This document shows, piece by piece, positions 1 through 10,019 of a stretch of DNA of 64,000 nucleotides; the stretch's first letter is position 1; each line of letters begins with the position of its first letter. Origin of the DNA: AP-15 sp963700185 (GTDB lineage Bacteria > Pseudomonadota > Alphaproteobacteria > ATCC43930 > CGMCC-115725). The notes under the pieces were generated by a model. That model did no database searches, was not told the DNA's origin, and saw nothing but the letters and a program-made list of their open reading frames with translations. The stretch lies in contig CAVOWP010000031.1 in the NCBI GenBank assembly GCA_963700185.1, forward strand, positions 372,001 through 436,000, read 5' to 3'. The position numbers were made by a program, and so were the translations under genes.

Positions 1-844
1 GCTTTTGCCGTCAATCTGGTTGAAGACGGTCATCAGGTGTTCGTCTATGATCGAGACCGGACGCGGGCAGCGGCGCTGGCCGGCGCCCGCGCTGCCGGGA
101 AGCTCGCCGATCTTGCCGCCTGCGATGTGGTGTTGACGTCGCTTCCCGACGACGACGCGCTTGCCGCGGTCGCACTGGGGCCTGAAGGGGTTGGTGGGCG
201 TTCTCGCCTCGGGTGCGGTCCACATTTCCACGAGCACGGTCAGCCAGGCGATTTCCCGCCGCGTCGCCGAGGTACATGCGCGCCATCGTCAGGATTATGT
301 CGCCGCACCGGTGCTTGGGAACCCTGACTTCGCGCGGGAACGGAAGCTCTTCGTGCTCGCCGCAGGCCCGCCCTTGGCGCTGGAGAAGGTCCGTCCATTG
401 CTCGAGCGCCTCGGTCAACACCTGTTCGTCATCGGCGAAGACGCCGCGATGGCGAACCTCTTCAAGCTCGCTGCCAACGTCCTCACCGCGACGACGCTTG
501 AATGCATGGGCGAGGTCTTGGCCCTGTTGCGAAAGGGCGGGGTCGACCGCCACCTCGCCTACGATGTCCTGACGAGTTCGTTGTTCGATTCCCGGGTCCA
601 CAAGACCTATGGCGGGAAAATCGTCGATGAGCGCTACAGCCCGCCGGGATTGGCTGCTCAGCTCGCCATCAAGGACCTGCGGCTCGCGCTGGCAGAGGCC
701 GAGCACGCGGCCGTGCCGATGCCTGCTGCGAGCCTTGTCCACGATCGCCTCGTTGGAATGGTCGCGCGCGGGTGGGCCGAGCTGGACTGGTCGGCACTCG
801 GCCTGCTCGCGGCCGTCGATGCGGGGTTGAGCGAGGGTCGCTGA
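1..844 (+). CDS. 3-hydroxyisobutyrate dehydrogenase-like NAD(P)-dependent oxidoreductase (5' partial, frameshifted)
   Basis: The gene runs in from the left edge, so the start and the glycine-rich NAD motif are missing. The first readable residues (AFAVNLVEDGHQVFVYDRD) are the end of the first Rossmann beta-alpha-beta unit. The C-terminal half contains ANLFKLAANVL, which carries the conserved catalytic lysine of the beta-hydroxyacid dehydrogenase family. The frame changes from 1 to 2 at the GGGG run 187-190; deleting one G restores LGPEGLVGVLASGAVHIS, typical of the family. The family oxidises beta-hydroxy acids or reduces semialdehydes in the cytoplasm; the substrate cannot be told. A hairpin terminator follows about 100 bases after the stop. 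Confidence 0.8.
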
Positions 845-941
845 ACACGTCGCGCCGACAATCACGAGCTACCGACAAGTGATCGGCTCGCGCATCGTGT
901 CGTTGCGCCGGCGCAGGTCGACCGGGTCGATGTTCGGCGAG

Positions 942-965
942 TCCCGCCGAAGCGGGGCTTTTTTT
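942..965 (+). terminator. Rho-independent terminator after the dehydrogenase-like gene
   Basis: The stem is CCCGC/GCGGG with a CGAA loop, followed directly by C and seven T on the plus strand. It fits termination of the plus-strand gene ending at 844. On the minus strand there is no T tract, so it does not serve the ligase gene that ends at 1003. Confidence 0.75.
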
Positions 966-1002
966 GCTACGGAAATTGCGTAAAAATCAAGGTACATCGT
1001 TG

Positions 1003-2571
1003 TTATTTCAGCAGGCGTTCGAGTGTCTCCAAGCTGTCTGCGTCGCGGAACGGTTTGTCCCAGCGGATGCGGTGGATGCGCGGGAAGCGCATCGCGACAC
1101 CCGATTTGTGGCGGGTCGAGCGGTGAACGCTGTCGAAGGCGACTTCGAGGACGATCTGCGGGCTCACCTCGCGCACCGGACCCCAGCGCCGCACGGTGTT
1201 GTTGCGCACCCACTGGTCGAGACGGCGCAGTTCTTCGTCGGTAAACCCGGAATAGGCTTTGCCGACCGGCACCAGCTCGTCGCCGCGCCAAGCGCCGAAA
1301 GTGTAGTCGGAATAGAACGAGGAGCGCTTGCCGTGGCCGCGCTGGGCATACATCAAGACCGTGTCGAGGGTCAGCGCGCCGCGCTTCCATTTGAACCACG
1401 GGCCCTTCGGGCGGCCGGAGACATAGAGCGAATCCGCCCGCTTCAGCATCAGCCCTTCGATGCCGCGCTGGCGCGCTCCGTCGCGCAATTCCCCGAGTTC
1501 CTCCCAGCTGGTGAACGGCACCATCGGCGACAAGTCGAAAGCGGGGCGCGGCTCCGGCGCATACCACGCTTCGAGCCGGCGCCGCCGCTCGGTAAAGGAC
1601 AGACCGCGCCGGTCTTCCGGCCCCTCGCGCAGGATGTCGTATAGCCGCACCGCGGCCGGAAAATCGCGCACCAGTTTCGGGGTCGGGGTCTTGCGGTTGA
1701 GCCGTTGTTGCAGATCGTTGAACGGTGCGACCTCGCCGTCGCGGATCACCAGCAGCTCGCCGTCCAATGTCACATCGGCGGGCATCGCCGCGATGATGTC
1801 CGGGAAGGCGGCGCCGATGTCGTCGCCGGAACGCGAATAGAGGCGCTTTTCAGTGCCGCGGGCGACGAGCTGCACGCGGATCCCGTCCCATTTCCATTCG
1901 GCGAGGTAGTCGCGCGGGTCGAGGCCAGCGGTGTCGGCATCCTCCAGCGGCTGCGCCAGCATCAGCGGGGTAAAGGTCGGCAGATCGCCTATATCGGGCG
2001 GCGGGTGACGGCCTTCCAGCCAATCGAAGAGCGGCTGGTAAGGCGGCGCGAGGCCATGCCAGATTTCTTCGATGCGGTCGAGCTCGACCCCGCTCCATTC
2101 GGCGAGTGCGGTCTTGGCAAGCCGCGCCGAGACGCCGATCCGCAGTTCGCGGGTAACGAGTTTCAACAATGCCCAGCGCCCGGTCGCGTCGAGGGCGTCG
2201 AGCCACGGCTCGAGCAGTCGCGGGACCTCGCTGCGGCTCGCTCCTTTCAGCTGCTCGACGATCTCGCAGAGATTCGGGACGTGGCCTTCCCCGCCCGGCG
2301 CGGCGGGCCAGATCAAGGACACCGTCTCCGCAAGATCGCCGACAAAATCATAGGACCAGCCGAGCAGCTCGGGATCGACGCGGGCGGCGGCGAGAGCCCG
2401 CACCTGGCTCGGCTTGGCCTCGTCAAAGACAAGCTCGCCGGTCAGCGCCGCCAACGCCCAGCCCCGTTCCGGGTCGGGCGTCGCCGCAAAATATTCCCGC
2501 ATCAGCCGCAACTTGCCATTGCGCGACGGCGTGAAGAGCAGCGCGTCGAGCAGGACAGCGAACCGGTTCAC
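1003..2571 (-). CDS. ATP-dependent DNA ligase (exonuclease-associated type)
   Basis: This 522-residue protein has the N-terminal alpha-helical domain of bacterial ATP-dependent ligases (residues about 1-200), then the adenylation domain with motif I AEWKWDGIRVQL holding the catalytic lysine that is adenylated, and a C-terminal OB-fold domain. It seals DNA nicks using ATP and is distinct from the NAD-dependent LigA. It lies 15 bases downstream of a metallo-beta-lactamase exonuclease on the same strand; this pairing is known from the 'ligase-associated' repair cluster. The other usual partners, a DExH helicase and a metallophosphoesterase, are not in the window. The first ATG of the frame is taken as start because it follows the exonuclease stop directly. 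Confidence 0.93.
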   Translation of the reverse strand: MNRFAVLLDALLFTPSRNGKLRLMREYFAATPDPERGWALAALTGELVFDEAKPSQVRALAAARVDPELLGWSYDFVGDLAETVSLIWPAAPGGEGHVPNLCEIVEQLKGASRSEVPRLLEPWLDALDATGRWALLKLVTRELRIGVSARLAKTALAEWSGVELDRIEEIWHGLAPPYQPLFDWLEGRHPPPDIGDLPTFTPLMLAQPLEDADTAGLDPRDYLAEWKWDGIRVQLVARGTEKRLYSRSGDDIGAAFPDIIAAMPADVTLDGELLVIRDGEVAPFNDLQQRLNRKTPTPKLVRDFPAAVRLYDILREGPEDRRGLSFTERRRRLEAWYAPEPRPAFDLSPMVPFTSWEELGELRDGARQRGIEGLMLKRADSLYVSGRPKGPWFKWKRGALTLDTVLMYAQRGHGKRSSFYSDYTFGAWRGDELVPVGKAYSGFTDEELRRLDQWVRNNTVRRWGPVREVSPQIVLEVAFDSVHRSTRHKSGVAMRFPRIHRIRWDKPFRDADSLETLERLLK

Positions 2572-2586
2572 GACTGCACGCGCGGT

Positions 2587-3631
2587 TTACTCGTCTTCCT
2601 CGAAACCGGTGAGCGCCAGCGGCGCGGGCGCGGTAGCCCCGCTTTGTCGCGTAATGGACCAGCGCCTCTTCGCGGCCGTGCGTTACCCAGACCTCCTCCG
2701 CGGCGACCTCGTCGATGGTTGCGGTCAGCTCGTCCCAGTCGGCGTGATCGGAAATCACCAGTGGCAGCTCGACGCCGCGCGCCTTCGCGCGCTGGCGTAC
2801 TCGCATCCACCCCGAGGCCATCGCGACGAGCGGGTCGGGCAGCCGCCGCGACCAGCGGTCAGTGGTGGCGGCGGGCGGCGCCAGCACGATGCGGCCCTTG
2901 AGCGCTTCGCGCGTGGCCTCGGCCCAGGGCAGCACCGGCCCGAGCGGCACCCCGAGGCTCTCGTAGAGCTCGGTCAGGCCGATCAGCGCGCCGTGAAGAT
3001 AGACGGGCTCTTCATATCCCGCGCGCCGCAACAGGGCCAAAATCCGCTGGCATTTGCCGAGCGCATAAACCCCGACGACGTGACAACGCTCGGGAAAAAG
3101 GGATAGGGAATGCAGCAGCTTATCGATCTCGAGCCAGTCGGGCGGATGGCGGAAGACCGGCAATCCGAAGGTGGCCTCGGTAATAAAGAGATCGCAGTTG
3201 CACGGCTCGAAGGGCGCGCAGGTCGGGTCCACCCGGCGCTTGTAGTCGCCGGAGACGACGACCCGCGCGCCGCGATAGTCGAGCACGATTTGCGCGCTGC
3301 CCAGAACGTGGCCGGCGGGGAGCAGCCGCACCCCGACACCGTCGATCGCGATGGGTTCGCCGTAGTCGAGCGGCTGAAGCGAACCTCCCGCCAACTCGCC
3401 ATAACGCGACTGCATGATCGCGATCGTGCCGGGTGTCGCGAGCACGCGCTCGTTGCCCGGGCGGGCGTGGTCGCCGTGTCCGTGCGTGACGATGGCGCGC
3501 GGCACCGGGAGCAGCGGGTCGATATGGAAGCCGCCGGGCTCGCAATAAAGCCCGGCCGGCGTCGTTTTGATCCAAGCCTCGGGCTTCGGAGGGGAGGGCG
3601 ACATCGGGCGCAAGATCGTGGTTGCCGGCAT
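2587..3631 (-). CDS. Ligase-associated DNA exonuclease, metallo-beta-lactamase fold (3' end frameshifted)
   Basis: The N-terminal third has the signature THGHGDHARPG (HxHxDH), binding the two metal ions, and later ISDHADW, typical of the CPSF/SNM1-like nucleases of the metallo-beta-lactamase superfamily. Family members of about 340 residues end in an acidic tail. Here the visible frame runs on past the ligase start, but a one-base change near 2620 gives LALTGFEEDE and a TAA at 2587-2589. The restored gene ends 15 bases before the ligase start, so the two form a tight operon. The role is presumably end trimming before ligation. Start 3631 is the first in-frame ATG; a second ATG nine codons in is also possible. 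Confidence 0.88.
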
Positions 3632-3683
3632 CCCCCGATATAGGAGCTTGGTCCGGCGCGGTGAACGGCCGCCTCGAGAAACC

Positions 3684-4381
3684 TCAGATCAGCCGCCTCA
3701 GCGCCTCGACGTCACGGATCAGGACCGACGCCTTGCCGAGATCTATCAGGCCCTGGCGATGCCAATTCTGCAGGATTTTATTGACGCTCTCCCGACTGCC
3801 TCCGGCCATATTGCCGAGTTCTCGCTGTGAGACGTGTAGCTCCACAAGGGAGCTTTGCATCCCGTGCAGGCCGACGCTCTCGGCGAGGTGCAGCAATCTT
3901 TTTGCGAAGTCTAAACTCGAGATGCCGAAACATCACATCCTCGACCTGTTCGCTGGTCTGCCGGAGCCGCTGGCACAGGATCCTCAGCATGATCATGCAT
4001 AGATCCGCCCGATTTTCGAGCAGGTGCAAAAAGTCCCGGCGGTTCAACACCAAAAATTCGCAATCGGTCATCGCAGTCGCATCCGCGCTGCGTTCTTCGC
4101 CGTCGAGGAACCCTATTTCACCAAAGATTTCACCGGCATTAATAATGTTAAATACGATTTCTTTACCTTCGTTGGAAAGCGAACTAATTTTGATACTTCC
4201 GCGCAATACGGCCACCAAGCTTTGCCCGGGCGACCCTTTTGCAAAGATCTCGCGGCCGGCGGGGTAGCGTTCGATCCGGGAGTAACTTATCAATGAGTTC
4301 TATTTCGCTGGCGCTCAGCTTCCCGAACAGGAGATGACGTTCGAAGATCTGGCGTTTTTCCTGATGCGTTGGGGAGTTCAT
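3684..4381 (-). CDS. CRP/FNR-family regulator, CRP-like (two frameshifts)
   Basis: Three frames join into one regulator of about 230 residues. The N-terminus is MNSPTHQEKRQIFERHLLFG. The middle is a cyclic-nucleotide domain with GEIFGEIGFLDGEERSADAT, aligning with E. coli CRP E72, R82 and S83, and LRQTSEQV, aligning with T127 and S128 of the dimer helix. The C-terminus is a helix-turn-helix whose recognition helix GSRESVNKILQ resembles CRP SRETVGRIL. The breaks lie near 4290 (surplus C) and at the AAAAA run near 3902 (surplus A). All cAMP-contacting residues look intact and there is no FNR-type cysteine cluster. The gene is divergent from the cyclase gene at 4637. I infer that it binds the TGTGA-N6-TCACA boxes at 7959 and 14915. 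Confidence 0.85.
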
Positions 4382-4636
4382 GACAATTCCCTTACAGCCG
4401 CGATCAAGAAGGCAGATTCTTCTGTCTCGCCAGAGCGCGCGCCGCGAGTTGATGTCTGCTACGTTGAGCCTTTAGGCTCGTAAGCAACCTATCATGTCGA
4501 GCGGCTTTAGCATTAACCTTTTTACTCGAAAATCGGGGCTGTATGCCTGCGCTCGCGAAATGTTGACCGCCCGACCGGGAGGGGACTAGGTTGAAAATCG
4601 CAATCTCCAGTTCTCGGCGCTCGGTGGAGGCTCGGC

Positions 4637-7600
4637 ATGAGATGCCCTCGGTGTAGCGCCGACAATCTCGCCGGGATGAAGTTCTGCGGACGGTGCGGCG
4701 CGCCGTTAGGCGTCCCGTGTCCGTCTTGCGGCGCGGACAATCCTCCCGAGCACCGGTTTTGCGGCCAATGCGGCGCGCCGCTGGACCGGCCGGGTCTGCA
4801 GGAAGCGGTTGCGCGCGGGCCATTGATACCCAAACCCGCCGCAGCACCGGGGACTGCGCTTCCCGGCGAAATGAAACAGGTCACGGTGCTGTTCTGCGAC
4901 ATCGTCGGTTCTACTGCCCTCACCGAACGGCTCGGGGCCGAGGCAATGCGCGACCTCGTCAGTTCGTTTCTGACCGCCAGCCTTGCGGAGGTGGATCGTT
5001 TCGGAGGCACCGCGCCGCAATTTACCGGCGACGGTTTCATGGCGCTGTTTGGCGCCCCGGTGACGCAGGAAGACCATGTTCAGCGTGCGCTGCTCGCCGC
5101 CTTGGCGATCCAACGCGCGCTCGGCGGGACCGAGGACGTCCGCGGCGCCGATAATTTGGCGCTGCCGGTGCGGATCGGCATCCACTCAGGGCCGGTGGTA
5201 TTTGGCCCAGTCGCCGAGCGATTTCCAATGGATTATACGGCTATCGGCGACACGGCCAATGTCGCGGCCCGGATCCAGCAAGCCGCTGAGCCGGCGACGA
5301 TCCTGCTGAGCGAGGCGACTTACGAACTGGCGCAGAGCTATGCTCGGGTCGAACCCGTCGGTCCGCTCGTCCTCAAAGGTAAGGCCGATCCGACCACCGC
5401 CTACCGGCTGCTCGAGGTGTCGCAAGCGCGCGCCGCGCTCCGGCCGTCCACGGCTGCTCGCACGACGATTTTTGTCGACCGGCAGAGCGATATGGCGGTC
5501 TTGCACAATCTCTTGCGGCACGTTGAAAGCGGCCAGCGGCAAGCCGTCGGCATCGTCGGCGAACCCGGCATCGGCAAGTCGCGGCTTCTCTTCGAATTCC
5601 GGCGGCAACTCGGCGCCGAGCGCGTGACTTGGATCGAGGGCCGGTGTGTTTCCTACGGCACCGCTATCCCGTATTTGCTGCTGCTCGATCTGCTGCGCAG
5701 CAATTGCGGCATACTCGAGACCGACACCCCGGAATCGATGATCGAGAAGGTCCGCTCGGGTCTAGAGCGAGTCGGGATGAATCCCGATCACGACAGCCCC
5801 GTGCTGCTGCATTTGTTGGGCGTCGAGGATGCCGGCACGCCGCCCGCCGTTTCCAATCCCGAAGCGGTCAAAGCGAGAACCTTCGAAATCTTTCGCCAAA
5901 TCAGCATCAAATTGAGTCGGGAGCGGCCTCTCGTCCTCGTGCTCGAGGATTTGCATTGGGTCGACAAAATCTCGGACGAGTTCTTGGGGTTCCTCGCAGA
6001 GAATAGCGGCGAGGCGGGTATTCTAATGCTGGCGACTTATCGGCCGGGGTACCGTCCGCCATGGACCGACAAATCCTACGCTGTACAGATGCCGGTGCAG
6101 CCATTGTCGAGGGACGACAGTTTCGATGTCGTCCGCTCGATGCTGAATGCCGAGCGGATTATCGAATTGGCCACCGCGGAGATCGTCGCCAAGGCGGACG
6201 GCAATCCCCTCTTTCTCGAACAATTGACCCTTCACGCCGGCGAAGCAAAGGACCTTCGATCGAGCCTGATGGTACCGGACACGATCCATGATGTCGTGAT
6301 GGCCCGGATCGATCGGCTGCCCGAGGAGCTGAAGCGCCTTCTTCAGGTGACCTCGGTCATCGGCCGAGAGTTTTCGCTGCGATTGCTGACAGCCGTGTGG
6401 AGGGGTACGGAGCCGCTCGAAGACGTGCTCGGCGAGCTCAATCGACTCGAATTCGTTTACGAGCGCGTCGTTGGCGACGGGATTGTGTACGTCTTTCGCC
6501 ATGCGCTGACACAGGAGGCGGCCTATGGGAGCCTCCTCGAGCGCCACCGCAAGGCGCATCATGGCACCGTCGGAAATGCCCTCGAAGACCTCTACCGCGA
6601 CCGCCGCGACGAGGTGGCCGAACTGCTCGCCCTTCATTTCGGGCGCAGCATGGAGACCGAAAAGGCGGTAGATTACGCAATACTCGCGGCACAAAAATCT
6701 CAGCGCCGTTGGGCCAACACCGAGGCTTTGGCCTATTTCAGCGACGCTCTGCGCCTCCTCGACGCCTTGCCCGATACGGACCAGAACCGGCTGCGCCGCA
6801 TCGACGCCGTACTAAATCAGGCCGAGGTGAAATACGCACTGGGACGTTACACCGAGCACATCCGCGCGCTCGAAGAAATTCGCGGGGTCGTGGATGAGAC
6901 TGCCGACCCGCCGCGCCGGGCCGCTTGGCACTATTGGACCGGGTTCTTGCACGCGACCTCGGGAGGCCGGCCCGATGTCGCGATCGAACATTGTCGACAT
7001 GCGGCGGAGATCGCGTCGGCTTTTAGCCTGGCCGAAATCAACGCAATATCCGAATCCTGCTTGGCCCAGGTTTACATGATTGCCGGCAGATTGCAGGAGG
7101 CTCTGGAGGCGGGGGAGCGCGCCCTCGCTTTCTTCGAAACGCGCGGCAACCGTTGGTGGGCGGGCCGGACGCTCTGGCATCTGACCGCCGTCGCGAACTA
7201 CCTCGGCAACTGGGAAGCAAGCCTCGACTATTGTCGGCGCGGTCTCGAGCACGGAGTCGCGCTCCAGGACCTGCGGCTAAAGGTGGTCGGCTGGACCCGG
7301 ATGGGATTGGCCCATATTCAGCAAGGCGACATCGAACGCGGCTTGGAATGCTGCAACGAAGCGCTGGCGCTCGCACCGCTGCCGCGCGACGCCGCGTTCG
7401 CCCGGGTGATCCTCGGTTACGGGAAAATCAAAGCCGGCCGGCTCGATGAGGGCATCGCGGAGCTGAGTGAAGGCCTCGCCTGGTTCGAGAGTTCTCACAT
7501 GCGCTGGACCCATACGATCGGTGCGGTCTGGCTTGCCGAAGGCTATCTCCGCCGCGGTGACCGGGAGGGTGCCCGGCCCTTGATCGAGCGGGTGCTCGCG

Positions 7601-7912
7601 ACCAGTCGGGCGACCGGCTACCTCCATTATGAGGGACGGGCATCTTGGTTGATGGGCGAATATCTCGCCGCCGACGCGCCGGCTGCTGCCGAGGATCATG
7701 TCGAGACAGCAATGCGGATTTTCGAGCGCGTCGGTGCGCGCAACGATCTCGCCAAAGCGATGGTCACGCGGGCGGGATTGCGCCAGCGCGCCGGCGATAT
7801 CGCAGCCGCGCAGCTGCTGCTCGAAGCAGCCAACGCGATTTTCCGCGCCCTCGGGACCCATGGCGAATTCGCCCGGATCGATGCTGCTCTTGCCGGACTT
7901 GGTGGCGCGTGA
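4637..7912 (+). CDS. Class III nucleotidyl cyclase with N-terminal zinc ribbons, AAA-type ATPase and TPR domain (copy 1)
   Basis: This intact 1091-residue protein has a double zinc ribbon (four CxxC pairs, residues 1-50), then a class III cyclase domain (about 80-255) with VTVLFCDIVGS (metal aspartate D88), GDGFMALFG (D132) and YTAIGDTANVAAR (transition-state N and R, Thr at the second base-specifying site). An AAA/STAND-type ATPase follows, with Walker A GEPGIGKS near residue 310 and Walker B LVLVLEDLHW. A long TPR-like C-terminus starts near residue 650. The usual adenine-specifying lysine is Gln128 (PQFTGDG), so the product is probably, but not certainly, cAMP. This layout is that of large cytoplasmic signal-sensing cyclases. 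It opens a cassette with a CRP box, a small ORF and a DyP peroxidase, and has a paralogue at 11432. Confidence 0.93.
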   Translation: MRCPRCSADNLAGMKFCGRCGAPLGVPCPSCGADNPPEHRFCGQCGAPLDRPGLQEAVARGPLIPKPAAAPGTALPGEMKQVTVLFCDIVGSTALTERLGAEAMRDLVSSFLTASLAEVDRFGGTAPQFTGDGFMALFGAPVTQEDHVQRALLAALAIQRALGGTEDVRGADNLALPVRIGIHSGPVVFGPVAERFPMDYTAIGDTANVAARIQQAAEPATILLSEATYELAQSYARVEPVGPLVLKGKADPTTAYRLLEVSQARAALRPSTAARTTIFVDRQSDMAVLHNLLRHVESGQRQAVGIVGEPGIGKSRLLFEFRRQLGAERVTWIEGRCVSYGTAIPYLLLLDLLRSNCGILETDTPESMIEKVRSGLERVGMNPDHDSPVLLHLLGVEDAGTPPAVSNPEAVKARTFEIFRQISIKLSRERPLVLVLEDLHWVDKISDEFLGFLAENSGEAGILMLATYRPGYRPPWTDKSYAVQMPVQPLSRDDSFDVVRSMLNAERIIELATAEIVAKADGNPLFLEQLTLHAGEAKDLRSSLMVPDTIHDVVMARIDRLPEELKRLLQVTSVIGREFSLRLLTAVWRGTEPLEDVLGELNRLEFVYERVVGDGIVYVFRHALTQEAAYGSLLERHRKAHHGTVGNALEDLYRDRRDEVAELLALHFGRSMETEKAVDYAILAAQKSQRRWANTEALAYFSDALRLLDALPDTDQNRLRRIDAVLNQAEVKYALGRYTEHIRALEEIRGVVDETADPPRRAAWHYWTGFLHATSGGRPDVAIEHCRHAAEIASAFSLAEINAISESCLAQVYMIAGRLQEALEAGERALAFFETRGNRWWAGRTLWHLTAVANYLGNWEASLDYCRRGLEHGVALQDLRLKVVGWTRMGLAHIQQGDIERGLECCNEALALAPLPRDAAFARVILGYGKIKAGRLDEGIAELSEGLAWFESSHMRWTHTIGAVWLAEGYLRRGDREGARPLIERVLATSRATGYLHYEGRASWLMGEYLAADAPAAAEDHVETAMRIFERVGARNDLAKAMVTRAGLRQRAGDIAAAQLLLEAANAIFRALGTHGEFARIDAALAGLGGA

Positions 7913-7944
7913 AAACCAACCGACGATGGATGCGAGGACGGCGC

Positions 7945-7974
7945 AAAATTTGCCGCTGTGTGAACCCGCTCACA
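7945..7974 (+). promoter_or_regulatory. CRP-type operator upstream of small ORF/DyP copy 1
   Basis: 7959-7974 reads TGTGAACCCGCTCACA, a perfect match to the E. coli CRP consensus TGTGA-N6-TCACA. An AAAATTT tract (7945-7951) sits seven bases upstream. The same tract, spacing and box occur at 14901-14930 in the second cassette, although the surrounding DNA has diverged. The box lies between the cyclase stop (7912) and the small ORF start (8086). Confidence 0.75.
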
Positions 7975-8085
7975 CTGATGAGCAGGCTCGTTGAATTATG
8001 GGCATGCCGCGAACGAGAAATCCTTCCGACGGCCGGGATCGACAATTTCTTGTAAACGTCGACCCAATTAGAAAGGAGACCGCAG

Positions 8086-8453
8086 ATGACAGTAGCAGAA
8101 GATCTCGGCGCCTGATAATCAAGATGAACCCATACGCGGGTGGTACGATGGAGCCTCGTACATTCCTTCCGGCTCAACCGCCTCCTGCGCCGCCGAGCGG
8201 CGCTGACCGGCGCTACCCCAAGTCAGGCCAGTCCGACCCCTGCGGCTCAACCACCGGATGCGACGTGTATTTGGATGGAAATGGACAGATACGGGTACCG
8301 GAGATTGGGCATTCAAAGGCCAGCCACGCCGCATCGATACGGCGCTCCGGATCGCCTATCGCTGGGCCAAGAAGGACAAGCATGGTAGATTTTATTTGCT
8401 GGATCACCGATTATCTGCTGATCGGTTACGAGGGCTCCAACGGCGGCGGCTGA
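8086..8453 (+). CDS. Conserved small protein of the cyclase/DyP cassette (copy 1, frameshifted)
   Basis: ATG 8086 has a good ribosome site (AAGGAG at 8073-8078) but hits a stop after MTVAEDLGA. A one-base shift near 8110 gives LIIKMNPYAGGTM; a later frame gives DWAFKGQPRRIDTALRIAYR and the end gives YLLIGYEGSNGGG. Pieced together these align along their length with the intact 110-residue protein at 15079 (GEWLFRGQSYRVNRALLIPYR, LLIGYAGGNGP). This copy lacks the CxxC pair seen there. I recognise no known family, signal peptide or membrane segment. It is at least doubly frameshifted, either pseudogenised or mis-sequenced, and precedes the peroxidase by about 80 bases. Confidence 0.65.
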
Positions 8454-8531
8454 ATTTTGCGGTTCGCGGGCCGTTGCCGAGGCCTCGGCCCGCATTCCTA
8501 CTGCGCAAGTAGTTGTCGCGAGGAGGGGCGT

Positions 8532-9976
8532 GTGGGGCTTCCGTCGCTGGAACTCGGCGATATCCAAGGCGATGTTCTGATCGGCTTACAAAAGAATGCC
8601 GAGTGTTTTGTCTTCTTCAAGATCGTCAATCCCGGCTCGTTCAAAAGACTGGTGAAGCAGCACGTGACGTGGCGAATCACCAGCGCCTGGCAGGCCAATG
8701 ATCAAGAACAACGGCTTTCGCAGCGCAGCAATTAAGAAGTCATCCGCGATCGTTATTGGCCTCAATCTGGGTTTCACCAGCGCACGGTTTGACCCAGCTG
8801 CTGGGCGCCGGCCGGCCCCACTTCGACCCATCGTTTGAACGGGGCGCGGAAGCCCAGGAGACCATCGAGCGGCTGCACGATCCTCCCGTCTGCGGCCTGG
8901 CTGAGGAAGTTTCGGTCGGATCGTATCGACGGGGTTTTTCTCGTCACCGGTCCCCGTGAGGGTCTGGTGAACTACCACCGCGCCGAGCTGCTCCGACTGC
9001 TCGGCGATTCGATCAAGGTCGTGTATTCCGAAATGGGAACCACCCGGCCCGGCGCATTCCGCGGGTTCGAGCATTTCGGTTATCGAGACGGCATTTCCCA
9101 GCCGGGTATTCGCGGTCTGACCCGGAGATCGACGAGCAATCCGGACCAGGGACTACCCGGGCAGGATCTGATCTGGCCGGGGGAGTTCGTGTTCGGCTAT
9201 CCCGGCCAGGACCCGAGCGATCGCGGTCGAAGCCGGGACCGCCGCCGCACATGGCGGCGCCGTGGCTGCGCAACGGCTCCTACATGGTGTTCCGGCGGCT
9301 CGAGCAGAAAGTGCCCGAGTTCCGCAGGTTCGTCGCGGATCGTGCGGCAAGGCTCGGAATGGAGCCGGAACTGCTCGGAGCGCGCATGTTCGGCCGCTGG
9401 AAGAGCGGCGCCCCGCTGGAGCTTTCGCCGCTGTACGATAATGCGGCGCTCGGGCGCGACGCCATGCGCAACAACGACTTCGACTATGGCGACGACCCGT
9501 TCCAGCGCAGATGTCCGTACGCGGCGCATATTCGCAAGGCCTATCCGCGCGACGACGCTCCGGGCGGCGAAGCAGAAGCGCAGAGGCACCGTATTCTGCG
9601 CGCCGGCATCACGTTCGGTCCCGAGGTGGCGTCCGGTGAGACGACGACATCGCACAGCCGGGGATTGATGTTCGTCTGCTATCAGACCTCGATCGAGCGG
9701 CAGTTCGAGTACATCCAGCGCAGCCATGCAAACGACCCCGGCTTCGTCTCGGGCAAGGTGCGGCCGGGCAGCGGTGCGCCGGTGACCCCTGGGTTCGACC
9801 CGATCATCGGCCAGGCTGCCGGTGAGGGCGCGCGCGAAATGGACGAGCCCTATCCGAACTACCCGGCCGGGAACCGCCGGACGACTCTTGAAATGCCGCA
9901 GCAGTTCATCCTGCTGACCGCCGCAGGTTATTTCTTCATGCCGTCGATCTCGGCACTGCGCACGGTGCTGACCTGA
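8532..9976 (+). CDS. DyP-type haem peroxidase, copy 1 (multiple frameshifts)
   Basis: The likely start is GTG 8532 behind AGGAGGGG at 8521-8528, giving LELGDIQGDVLIGLQKNAE, the usual N-terminus of long DyP peroxidases. Three or four frameshifts follow (around 8700-8760, 8830-8890 and 9230-9250). The pieces keep the DyP signature GYRDGISQPG (GxxDG, catalytic Asp), the distal-Arg segment NGSYMVFRRLEQ and the proximal-haem-His segment AAHIRKAYPRDD. DyP enzymes use H2O2 to oxidise dyes, phenolics or porphyrins. No signal peptide is evident, so a cytoplasmic location is inferred. The intact homologue is at 15551. The MetE-like gene starts 43 bases downstream. Confidence 0.82.
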
Positions 9977-10019
9977 TCCGAGTTTCGCGCTACGCTCTCC
10001 GGCCAGACGGGAGGGCACG

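Noticed and set aside
11..865. Long minus-strand open frame opposite the dehydrogenase-like gene
   Set aside because: Mirror of a high-GC coding strand; the product has no fold-like pattern and the plus strand matches a known family.
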